Of a DNA stretch of 64,000 bases, positions 43,048 to 52,821 are shown in pieces. Under the pieces are notes generated by a model that was given only the letters and a program-made list of their open reading frames with translations, searched no databases and was not told the origin of the DNA. How positions within the stretch are numbered: position 1 is the first letter of the stretch; each line of letters starts with the position of its first letter. This stretch comes from Closterium sp. NIES-65 (lineage: Eukaryota; Streptophyta; Zygnematophyceae; Desmidiales; Closteriaceae). Where the stretch lies: assembly GCA_948144175.1 (NCBI GenBank), contig CANXME010000532.1:2235001-2299000 (forward strand). The letters are read 5' to 3'. The translations under genes were made by a program, and so were the position numbers.

Positions 43048-43425
43048 TGTGAGGATCTAGGATCGAGCTCAGAAAAGAGAATGTGATTGAATTGAATTGA
43101 ATGATCACCTGGGTACAACACGAGGCTATATATAGGCTCCACACAAAGCCCCGTAACCAGGTGTTACGCGAAGGTTCCGCAGGTCGCGTAGCGTCCCGAA
43201 CAGACCCTTACCGAATTCGGTAGAAGGCAATTTGGTGGCAACCAAAAAGGCCAGAATTCGTTGCACGCAACCTAGCTCGGTGCTATAACTAAAATAAAAT
43301 ATAGGAAAGCACCTAGCCTAGGAAATCAAGCAATTCATGCATGCATATGATTATCCTATGCTAGAAATAGCATAATAAAGTAGAGGCAAGCAAGCATAGC
43401 TGGCATAAGCCGTCGTACTCTCACA
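43048..43425 (+). mobile_element. Solo LTR (378 bp) inside element B RT
   Basis: Begins TGTGAGGATC and ends TACTCTCACA, with inverted TGTGAG/CTCACA ends, and is flanked by CTTCT at 43043-43047 and 43426-43430. Removing it rejoins the RT reading (TWSFP / GTQWSLRR, as in element H). It holds a TATATATAGG box at about 43122 and AATAAA words, consistent with an LTR promoter and terminator. There is no internal region, so it arose by LTR-LTR recombination or belongs to a non-LTR-bearing MITE-like family; TG...CA and a 5-bp duplication favour an LTR. Confidence 0.88.
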
Positions 43426-44805
43426 CTTCTGGTACCCAGTGGAGCCTCCGCCGGCCGGTCTACGGTCTCCGCCAGGCGCCACGTGAGTGGCACGACACAC
43501 TGAGGACTACACTTGCGGCACTTGGGTTCTCTCCTTCTACTGCTAACCCGTCGCTCTTTCTACGCACGGACACTTCGTTGCCGCCGTTCTACATCCTTGT
43601 GTACGTCAACGACTTCCTCTTTGCCACAGCTGACACTGAGTCTCTCGCCCACGTGAAGTCGGAGCTGCAGAAGAGACACACGTGCACAGACATGGGTGAA
43701 CTGCGCAGCTACCTTGGCTTGCAGATCACCCGGGAAAGAGCACGCCGCACCATTACCCTGACTCAGTCACACATGGTGTAGCAGGTCCTTCAGCGCTTCG
43801 GCTTCACCCGGTCCTCAACACAGGCCACTCCTCTGGCTATAGGTCACTCGCTCTCAGCTCTGCCTTCGGATGAGTCCGTAGAGTCGAGTGGTCCTTACCC
43901 AGAGCTAGTTGGTTGCCTCATGTACCTGATGACTTGCACTCGTCCTGACCTAGCATACCCTCTTGGCCTTCTGGCTCGCTACGTGGCTCCTGGCCGTCAC
44001 CGAAAGGTGCATTGGGATGCTGCAAAGAGGGTATTGCGCTACTTGTGCAGTACATCAGGCATGGGGCTCGTGCTTGGAGGAGGGAGCTCAGTTGTTCTCA
44101 CTGGGCACTAAGATGCTTCTTGGGCTGACGACCAGGCTACTCAGCGGTCGTCACAGGGTTACACCTTCAGCCTTGGCGCTGGTTCAGTTTCGTGGTGCTC
44201 TACTCGTTCGTCTTCGGTTCTTAGCTCCAGTTGTGAGGCTGAGATCTACGCCACAGCCATGGCTGCACAGGAGTTACGCTGGTTCACCTACCTGCTGACC
44301 GACCTTGGAGAGCGGCCTAGTTCTCCTCCAGTGTTGTACGTCGACAACAAGGCTGCCATTGCTTTGTGACAGGAGCACAGAGTGGAGCACAGAACGAAGC
44401 ACATCGCTCTCCGTTACTTCCTTGCTCGTGAGCTTCAGCAGCGTGGTCAGCTTCATCTGCGCTACGTGGGCTCACAGGCCAACACCGCTGATATTTTCAC
44501 CAAGGCACTTCAGCCTGGTGATCATCAGCGCTTCTGTACTTTGTTGGGGCTAGTGCCCACTTTGTCTCACTTGTTGTAGGCTTTGCCTGTATTGTGATCT
44601 CTATATATACTCCTCCCTGTCTGCTCTGCTAGGTTGAGATCACCCTTGCTGTCTGTACTTCTTATATATACTTCTGTGAACTGGCCTTGTGGCCCTTTGC
44701 TTGTGCTCGGAGTGTGTGGTGACGTTGTGATCCACCCTGAGCTTGGTTGCCTTTCTTGACTGGTCTTGTGACCCCTTGTTCTCCCCCACTTTGCCTATGG
44801 GGGTG

Positions 44806-44930
44806 TGTCAAACACTATATGTGTTATTATTGTGTAAGCTATAGTGGGTTAGCCTTTAGGGGGTACACAAAGTTAGGGTTTCCTACTTGTACTCCAACTT
44901 TCATAGTGCAATCACTTCTTCTTCGTAACA
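44806..44930 (+). repeat. Foreign LTR-like segment (125 bp) inside the 3' end of element B
   Basis: Starts TGTCAAACACTATATG after a CCTATGGGGGTG tract, has the core AAGCTATAGTGGGTTAG and GGGTTTCCTACTTGTAC, and ends TTCGTAACA. It resembles the LTR of element H (124 bp) more than B's own LTRs. It sits 94 bp before B's 3' LTR, with a second polypurine tract between. Confidence 0.75.
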
Positions 44931-45024
44931 GCCCTCTATGACTACCTCTAGCTTTCGTTGGGCTTTTGAACTGTCTTATGACTGCTTGTTGTGCTAATTA
45001 CACCCCACTTTGGCTGTGGGGGTG

Positions 45025-45164
45025 TGTCAGAATGTTATTATCTAGCCTGTAGTGGGGTGCTCTATTGTGGGTACAACCCAGTTACGATTTGCTATATGTA
45101 TCCCAACTGCTGCTAGTGAAACCCCTCCTTTCTTCAATTCTGTTTTTGCCTGCAAATTTTGACA
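45025..45164 (+). repeat. 3' LTR of element B (140 bp)
   Basis: Same length as the 5' copy with about eight substitutions. Preceded by GGCTGTGGGGGTG, the probable polypurine tract. Confidence 0.93.
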
Positions 45165-48100
45165 CGCGCCGCTCCTCACTCCTCCTTGTTCCCTCCCACA
45201 GAGGCTCCCCTGCAGACTCTCCACCTGGACGTGCGGGGCCCAGCCCGCGTCCGTGGATAGGGCCACGAGCGGTACTTCCTGCTGGTCGTTGACGACTACA
45301 CGCGTTACACCACGGTCTTCTCCTTGCGCACCAAGGGTGAGGTCCCTGATGTTTTGACCCCTTGGATCCGCGCTGCTCTTCTCCAGCTCCGCGAGCGGTT
45401 CGCGACGGAGTTTCCCGTCCTGCGTACGCACTCTGACAGCGGTGGGGAGTTTTCCTCTGACCTCTTGGCAGCATTTTGTGCGGAGCACGGCATCCGCTAG
45501 ACGTTCACGCTTCCAGCCTCTCCGCATCAGAATGGGGTTGCTGAGCGCCGCATTGGCTTAATCATCGAGGTCGCTCGTACCTCCATGATCCATGCGGCTG
45601 CCCCCCATTTTCTGTGGCCATTTGCGGTGCGGTATGCTGCGCATCAGCTCAACCTCTGGCCCCGTATCTCCTTGCCGGAGACCTTGCCCACGCTGCTGTG
45701 GACGGGGAAGGTTGGCGATGCGTCGCGTTTTCGGGTCAAGGGTGCTCGTGCCTTTGTTCGCGATACCACCGCGGACAAGCTCTCCGCCCGCGCTGTTCCC
45801 TGTGTCTTCCTTGGCTTTGTCCCTGACGCGCCTGGTTGGCAATTTTACCACCCCACCTTGCACCGTGTCTTCCCCTCTCAGGACGTCACGTTTGACGAGT
45901 CGGTTCTCTTTTACCGTCTCTTCCCCTACCGCACTGCGCCTCTCCCCCCTCGCCGCTCTTCCTCGCTCCAGGTGCTACCTAGGCAGACCCCCTCCCCGCT
46001 CCCGGTCCTGCTCCTTCAAGTGTGTTTCAGGTAGACCCTCCTCCCTTGACTGCGCCGGTTGAGGTCACTGGTGACTCAGGTCCTGCTCGGGGTGCTGCTT
46101 CTGGGGGTGCTGAGCCTTGGGGTGCTGAGCGTGGGGGTGCTGAGCCTGGGGGTGCGGAGCCTGGAGGTGAGGAGCCTGGGGGTGCGGGGACTGTAGGTGC
46201 TGAGCCTGGGCGTGAGGAGTCTGGGGGTGCTGAGTCTAGGAGTGCTGAGTCTGGGGGTGTTTCACCTGAGGGCGGTGAGGCGTCTTGTGAGTAGTCTCCC
46301 TGGGGCGGCCGTCTCCGTAGTCGCTCCGCCGGTACCTTGTCGCTGCACTCTCGTTGTCGACTCCCTCTCTCCCCACAGCAGTTGCTTGAGTGGTACGTTA
46401 GCCGTCAAGGACGCGCTGCTGGATTTAGGGGCCCTGCTGAGGGAGGCGCTGGAGCTGGTGACTCTACTATTGGAGTTGTTTCTGTTGGAGGTTCTGGAGC
46501 TGCTGAGGATGCTGGAGGTGGAGGTTATGGAGCTGCTACAGGTGCTGGCGCTAGAGGTTCTGGAGGTGCTACGGGTGCTGGCGCTAGAGGTTCTGGAGGT
46601 GCTGCGGGTGCTGGCGGTGAGAGTTCTGAGTCTGCTGTTACGAAGTTTCCTTGGAGTAGCCGCCTTCGTCCGCGTGTGCCTCTCACTTCACAGCAGCTGC
46701 ACGACTGGTACGGTCGCCGTCAGGGTCGCGCTTCTAGAGCTCGGGGCTCTGCTGCTGGAGGTACTTCTGCTAGCGTCACTAGAGCTGGGAGCGGTGTTGG
46801 TCCCGGAGGTGCTCATACCTTAGGTACTGGAGCTGGTGGGGGTGGAGGTGCTGAGCCTGAGGGTACTGCTGCTCGAGACCCTGGGACTGAGGTGTCGGTT
46901 CTGGGAGTGCTGCTGCTCATGGAGTTGGTCCAGTAGGAGCTGGAGCTCAGGGTTCTGGAGCTGCTGAGGGTTCTGGAGCTTCTGGAGGTGCTGGAGCTTC
47001 TGGGGGTGCTGGAGCTGCTGGTGCTGGTGGCACTGCACAGCCACACCTGTTCTTTGCTCCACCGTCTCCGTCGTCTCAGCCACCGTCTGACTCTGTGCTT
47101 CGCCAGGTTCTTAGTCTCCCTTCGTCTATTGGTCTTCCGTTACAACCTGGCTCACCGCTGCCTGCTCCTTCTCCTTACACTGAGCAGACAGGGGGTTTTA
47201 CTGAGCGTCGTGAGCCTGCGTCGCGTCCTGTCTCGCCTGCTCGTTCTGGTAGTTCCGGTCGCCGTGTTCCTCGTTCGCGTCAGCCGGTTGTCTCCGGCAC
47301 CCACCTCGTCCTTCCTCTCCTCCGCAGCGTGTTCCACTACCGTCCCCTCCTGCGTCTTCTCCGCCTACCGTTCCTGAGCATGAGTCTGACCGCACCCATG
47401 CTGCTCACCCTACTGTCACGCATCTACTAGCCACAGTTGTCACTGACCCATCGTCTAAGTCTGCTGCTTCGTCTGCCTTTGTTGCTGAGCTTGTTCACTT
47501 TGCTGCTGCCTGACGTCTAGACTACGCCGCTAGTCTTGTTGCTGAGTCGAAGTCTATCTGTCCTCCGTCCGTCGGGGGTGAGTGTGCTCTTGGCACGGAT
47601 GTCCTTGAGGACAGGCACGAGGACCTTGAGTGTCTTGCAGCCGCTGCGCCTCATCTCGTGTCCATGCTCCTTGCCCCTGAGGGAGACCCGGATGCTCCAG
47701 ACATCCCGACCCCGCACTCTTACGCTGAGGCGATCGCGGGTGAGTACTCCTCTAAGTGGCAGACAGCCATGGATGCAGAGATGGCATGCCACAGGCACCT
47801 ACGTCGACAAGGTTCCCCCTACTGAGGCGAACATCGTCAGTGGCATGTGGATTTTCGAGGTGAAGCGGCCACCAGGTTCTCCGCCTGTCTTCAAGGCTCG
47901 TTACGTTGCTCGAGGTTTCAGTCAGCAAGAGGGAGTTGACTTCTTCCAGACCTTCTCCCCCACCCCAAAGATGACCACTCTTTGGGTGCTGCTGCACGTT
48001 GCCGCTCAGCGTGACTACGAGCTTCACTCTCTTGACTTCAGCACAACTTTCTTACAGGGAAGCCTGCATGAGGAGATCTGGCTGCGCCTCCCTCCTGGCT

Positions 48101-49260
48101 TCACTGGGTCGTTCCCTCCCGGTACCCAGTGGAGCCTCCGGCGGCAGGTCTACGGTCTCCGCCAGGCGCCACGTGAGTGGCACGACACACTGAGGACTAC
48201 ACTTGCGGCTCTTGGGTTTGCTTCTTCGACTGCTGACCCGTCGCTGTTTCTGCGCACTGACACTTCGCTGCCGCCGTTCTACATCCTCGTGTACGTCGAC
48301 GACTTTGACTTTGCTACTGCTGACACTGAGGCTCTTGCCCTGGTGAAGTCGGAGCTGTAGAAGAGACACACGTGCAAAGACCTGGGTGAGCTGCGCAGTT
48401 ACCTTGGCTTGCAGATCACCCGGTAAAGAGCACGCCGCACCATCATACTGACTCAGTCACACATGGTGCAGCAAGTCCTTCAGCGCTTCGGCTTCACCTG
48501 GTCCTCGGCACAGGCCACTCCTCTGGCTACAGGTCACTCGCTCTCAGCTCCACCGTCAGACGAGTCCGTAGAGCCGAGTGGTCCTTACCCAGAGCTTGTT
48601 GGCTGCCTCATGTACATGATGACTTGCACTCGTCCTGACCTCGTGTACCCTCTTGGCCTTTTGACCCGCTACGTGGCTCCTGGTCGGCACCAACCAGAGC
48701 ACATGGCTGCTGCCAAGAGGGTACTGTGCTACTTGTGCAGTACATCAGGCATGGGGCTCGTGCTTGGAGGTAGGAGCTCAGTTGTTCTCTGTGGGCACTC
48801 AGACGCTTCTTGGGTTGACGACCAGGCTACACAGCGTTCGTCACAGAGTTACACCTTCAGCCTTGGCTTTGGTTCAGTTTCTTGGCGTTCTACACGCTCG
48901 TCTTCAGTTCTCAGCTCCAGTTGTGAGGCTGAGATCTACGCCACAGCCATGGCTGCACAGGAGTTACGCTGGCTCACCTACTTGTTGACCGACTTGGGAG
49001 AGCGGCCTCATTCTCCTCCAGTGTTGTACGTCGACAACAAGGCTGCCATTGCTTTGTCTGAGGAGCATAGACTGGAGCACAGAACGAAGCACATCGCTCT
49101 GCGTTACTTCCTGGCTCGAGAGTTGCAGCAGCGTGGCCAGCTTCGTCTGCGTTACGTGGCCACTCGGGCCAACACTGCTGATATATTCACCAAGGCACTT
49201 TAGTCTGGTGATCATCAGCGTTTTTGCACTTTGCTGGGACTTGTGCCCACTCTTCCTCAC
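45165..49260 (+). pseudogene. Element A pol, continuation after element B (integrase core, spacer, RT, RNase H)
   Basis: The integrase continues from 45170 with stops at about 45259 and 45498 and frame changes. Conserved pieces remain: RTHSDSGGEF, MIHAAAPHFLWPF, WQFYHPT. A spacer of GGAEP-type repeats lies at about 46080-46290, then Gly/Ala/Ser repeats to about 47050. RT resumes near 47760 (GMWIFEVKRPPG, YVDD at about 48295). RNase H reads to a TAG at about 49201 in place of the usual Gln/Pro codon. Stops at about 48358 and 48423 break RT. Non-functional. Confidence 0.8.
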
Positions 49261-49496
49261 TTGCTGTAGACCTTGTTTGTACTATGATCTATTTATATAT
49301 ATCTGCATACTTGCTTTGCTACGTAGAGATCACTGTGATGTTTGTGTTGCATATATACCTCTGCATGTGAACGGGCCTTGTGGCCCTTTGTTTGTGCTCA
49401 GTATGTGTGGTGAAGTGTGATCCACCCTGAGCTTGCTTTGCTTTTCTTGACTGGTCTTGTGACCTCTTGCTCTCCCCCACTTTGCCTATGGGGGTG

Positions 49497-49629
49497 GGTC
49501 AAACATATGTTTATATCATATTTGTGGGTAGGCTGTAGTGGGGTAGATTATGTGGGGTATAACCCCTTAGGGTTTTTCCTTGTACTCATTCTCTCGATAG
49601 TGCAACTCACCCATGCCTAGCTTCTAAGA
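49497..49629 (+). repeat. 3' LTR of element A (133 bp)
   Basis: Matches the 5' LTR except for the first base and one other. Preceded by the tail CCTATGGGGGTG, the probable polypurine tract, and followed by AGTGC. Confidence 0.92.
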
Positions 49630-51564
49630 AGTGCAGATGGCCGGGTCGAGGGGGCGGCCCGACACGCCCTTGGCAGCCGTCATGTTGACCGTACTGGGCG
49701 GGCAGGTGGCTGTCAGAATCCCAGCCACTAACCACTGGGATAAAAGGGCTTGTTAAGTAGCGGGTCAGTGCGCCCATAACCCCCCAGGCCAACATGCTAG
49801 TAGCCCTTCCCTAGGATCAATCGGGTATCACCAGTGAACTTTGACACCCCCCCGCACTGGGATGCCCGAAGTGCATACACCGGGATTCGAACCCGAGACC
49901 TTCACTCTGATACCATGTCAGAATCCCAGCCACTAACCACTGGGATAAAAGGGTTTGTTTAGTAGCGGGTTAGTGCGCCCATAACCCCCCAGGCCAACAT
50001 GCCTGTAGCCCTTCCCTTGGATCAATCGGGATCACGAGTGGACCTCTTACAGTGGCGGGGATGGTGAGCGGGTCGCAGGACAGGGGGATGACCGGGATCA
50101 CTGTGGGACCCCCGTAGCACGCTGTGTCCTGCACCTGGTGGTGGGTGGTGGGAGGTGGGGAGGTGGGAACTGGGCATGGCAAGTTCAAGAAGCAGCAGCA
50201 GTGAGGAGCGGCACACGGAAGAAGCTGACAAGAAAAAGGAGCGTGCGTGCAAGCTGCTGTGATATGAACGCGAGCGCCTGGTTGACTACCCTGGAGCGCG
50301 CTGACTTGGGGGCGACGCTCTGACTTGGGGCCGACAATCTGACTTTGGGGCGACGCTCTGACTAGGGGGCGACGCTCTGACTTGGGGGCGACCTGCAAAT
50401 GGACTCACGGAGAATGTGGCGTTGAAGCCGGGGATCTGCTGCACGATGAGCGGCACGATCATCAGCTCGAGCATGTCCTCGGGATATATCTGCTCACGTT
50501 GCCCAACATGGAAATCCCTACTGCACGCGAACGCCGCAACAGAACGGAATTCGACAAGAGATTGGAGATCACTGTAGCCATTGTAATTTCGGAATGGAGA
50601 TTGGAAGGAAAATTCCATAGGGTAGAGCAAAACCACTGTAATTTCGGGATGGAGAGTTTATAAAGGAAAGTCAAAAAGTGTGACAGGAGCGAATCTACTG
50701 TAACACGGGAACGTGTAACGCGGATCTGACATGATATCATTGAGCAGGCGTTGAAAATCGCTGCGTAGTAGTCGATGCCGCAGATCTGCAGCATGTACTT
50801 GCCGGGCTTGCCCGTGAGGTGGTTGCCCGAGTCTGCCACACACGCTGGCGAGAACAACGGAGCAGAAACGGGGGAGGCGGAGGGGGGTGGGAAGGCAAAC
50901 AGCTAGCGGGTGCGAGTTAAGTGCCGCAGTGCGTTGAACGAACGAGTGGGGTTCGTAGAACATGCAGTGTTCAGGTTAACGTTGGTTTGGTCTGCTTGCT
51001 ATCTGTCTCACCGGGATTGCACGCACGGCACAGGCGAGTTGCTCGACGATGTGCGCGCAGATATCATTGCCCTTCATGAGAGTACTGATCTGCACGCACA
51101 CACTCTTACATACAAAACAATTTTTTTTGGAACAATTTTGCAGAGCAGGTGCAGCGTGTAAACGAATGCAGCCCGGAATGCAGGTAGGCAGGCAGGCAGG
51201 CGGCACTGATGCTTCGTCTAGATTGAAACATCGATTTCCTTATCATCGCGCGACCACTTACGCTAGCCGTCACGGAGATACCGGCGATATGCCCCACACC
51301 GGGCAACACCGCGGCGGTAACGTTAATGGCGAGCGCCTGAACGGCGAAGGCATCAGGGCAGCACGACATGCGCGACGCTCCCACACACCGCGTGGGGGGC
51401 ACTGCTGGCTTCGTCGATGACTTGCCCGTAAGCGGACAGTTGGGGTATGCCGTCCCGGCATTGGAACTAGACGGGAGCAGCAAAAGCGTCGCAGCAAGCA
51501 GCGCCGTGAGAAGCTTCGCCGCGTTGAAGCGGCGATTCCAAGTCTTTGCCAGCCAAGTGGCCAT
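49630..51564 (-). pseudogene. Gene 2 (gene 1 paralogue), 5' part with four exons and start of the fifth
   Basis: Start ATG at 51564 gives MATWLAKTWNRRF and the hydrophobic leader LLTALLAATLLLLPSSS. Exon 1 ends at 51262 with a GTAAGT donor. The other exons align with gene 1: KGNDICAHIVEQLACAV (about 51020-51100), TGKPGKYMLQIC (about 50790), LMIVPLIVQQIPGF (about 50440), and DTACYGG (about 50130). Relative to gene 1, exon 2 has lost one base (CAGTGC to CGTGC) and exon 4 about four bases at its start, so the frame is broken independently of the insertions. The TRIM at 49711-50051 and element A at 49629 cut the last exon. A 19-bp tandem repeat (about 50302-50392) fills part of intron 4. Confidence 0.85.
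49711..50051 (-). mobile_element. TRIM (341 bp) with 136-bp LTRs inside gene 2
   Basis: Two 136-bp LTRs (49711-49846 and 49916-50051) both begin TGTCAGAATCCCAGCC and end ACA. They enclose only 69 bp and are flanked by GTGGC (49706-49710 and 50052-50056). On the minus strand a primer site TGGTATCAGAG (initiator tRNA-Met type, 49905-49915) directly follows one LTR, and a G-rich tract (about 49847-49853) precedes the other. Gene 1 shows the uninterrupted site. The LTRs differ at over a dozen positions, so this is older than A and C. The internal domain has a perfect tRNA T-arm (GGGTTCGAATCCC). Confidence 0.92.
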
Positions 51565-51947
51565 GATGGGGAGAGCTGTGAGCCGGACAACGCTCGCTGG
51601 TCAGCAGCAGGTGGCAGGAAATTACGACAGGGCTGGAACCGAACTGAAACAGGGGGCGCCGGACAGGCAGACTGTTGCTGGGTTGCACTTTCACTTGTGT
51701 GTGCTTATGGTTTGTAAGTGTAATCACGTTGCGTTACGAGGTGAGAATCTCGTGTAAGGGGCACAAACAATCTGGGGCCGGCAAGGCTCTCCGACCGAAC
51801 CGCCAAAGTTATCCATACCCCTACCGGGGACGGAACCTGGCCAGGCCACTTTCGCCAGGGGAAACAATAAGGGCAGTGCTTCAGACATTCCTTCTGTAGG
51901 GCTGAGTGCCCCTTAGGATCTTTGGTAGGGTTAAATTCTGAGTAAAG
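51565..51947. other. Gene 2 upstream flank
   Basis: 51672-51762 matches the gene 1 upstream flank (25361-25437), and GGCAAGGCTCTCCGACCGAACC at about 51780 matches 25967 onward, without the MITE. No gene is seen. The boundary with element E's LTR is not certain. Confidence 0.55.
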
Positions 51948-52331
51948 TGATGTAGTAGAGGAAGCAAGTGAAGTCCTTGAACCACCTTGCGCTGGTATGT
52001 GAGGGCAAAGTAAGTTGTTTAAAGCAAAGAGATACAAGATTATACATGAATATAAAAATATGAAGAGACATAGTTATAACTACTTTACTGTTGCTGTTGC
52101 GGTTCGATACAGTGCGACTCGAGAAACTGCTCAATGTCGAGTCAGTTGTGTGTCCTTGCTGTCGCGCTGCATTTGTCAGGTCAAAGGTCGCTGACCTTTG
52201 ACTTTCGCGTAACCTCCAACGGTTACATCAACCTCCGAGGGTTGACTCGTTGGTGCCTCGATATGCTCTGCTTCGCTTGTGTCTTGGTGTTTCGACACGA
52301 CAGAGGCGCTTAAGATTGTTTGTTCCCAACA
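51948..52331 (-). repeat. 3' LTR of element E (left boundary approximate)
   Basis: On the minus strand it begins TGTTGGGAACAAAC directly after GAAGCGAAGGGGAG. No second copy is in the window, so the other end is guessed from the first plausible CA. Confidence 0.55.
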
Positions 52332-52821
52332 CTCCCCTTCGCTTCTGGAGTGTTGCTGATGGTGACGTGGCTTTGTCTAGTCAGCAGCATGCAGTATTCG
52401 AACTTCTGTTTTCCGAGCTTCTTGGTCAAGTAGTCAGCTGCCATCTCGGACGTGGGATAGTAGGATAGTTCAAGTTTCCCCTTCTCGATCTCGTCTTTCA
52501 CTAAGAAATATCGCAGAGCGATATGCTTTGTTCTATTCGCGAATCCACTTTTGTTGGCGATGCGAATTGCAGATTGGTTGTCGCAGAACAGAGTGAAGTT
52601 GGGTAACTCGGCTAACTTCGCTTCTTCCAGCAGCTCGCAAAGATAGAGTCCTTCCTTGGTGGCTGAGCAGAGTGCAATATATTCTGCTTCACGTGACGAG
52701 AGAGCAATTAATTCCTGCTTACTCGATTGCCAGGAGATCGGTCCGATAGGTTCGAGGCGGTAGATATAGCCAGTGCGGGAGCGCCTTTTGTCTGAGTCGC
52801 CAACGTGATCAGGGTCGACGT

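Larger units (their letters stand above)
39159..44579 (+). pseudogene. Element B pol (zinc finger, protease, integrase, RT, RNase H), frame-broken
   Basis: The first part (to about 40058) has CTYVIRNGDRTGQTCGRAHP with the CX13CX3HX4C spacing, protease TFKLDSGASRC and integrase LLW/LWHHRLCHPSV ending in a TAG. The integrase core follows (TLRMDVWGPAR, LRLHSERCGEF with Cys where Gly is usual, PQQNGVAERR). A frame change near 40850 leads to the GGAEP repeat spacer (41090-41320) and an 11-residue GVGAAAGAADP-type repeat (about 41530-41875). RT is interrupted at 43048 by the solo LTR and reads YVND where YVDD is expected. RNase H (SSCEAEIYAT, ANTADIFTKAL) ends at about 44579, with stops at about 43780, 44108 and 44368. 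Confidence 0.85.
29526..45164 (+). mobile_element. Ty1/copia element B, nested in A, host of element C and a solo LTR
   Basis: LTRs of 140 bp at 29526-29665 and 45025-45164 run TGTCAGAATG...TTTTGACA, with inverted TGTCA/TGACA ends, and CGCGC duplicates flank the element (29521-29525, 45165-45169). The primer site TGGTATCAGAGC starts at 29666. Without element C and the solo LTR it is about 7.9 kb. It codes Gag, variant zinc finger, protease, integrase, RT and RNase H with several frame breaks. The LTRs differ at about eight of 140 positions. A foreign LTR-like segment lies at 44806-44930. Confidence 0.93.
26839..49629 (+). mobile_element. Ty1/copia element A, host of element B, inserted in gene 2
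   Basis: LTRs of 133 bp at 26839-26971 and 49497-49629, target duplication AGTGC (26834-26838, 49630-49634). The primer site is TGGTATCTAGAGC at 26972, the initiator tRNA-Met type with one extra base. The LTRs differ at two positions, one being the first base of the 3' LTR (TG changed to GG). The internal region has a repeat-rich leader, no intact Gag, a protease/integrase start (28462-29520), and pol continuing at 45165 after element B. Many stops show it was defective, probably already when it moved. Confidence 0.92.
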
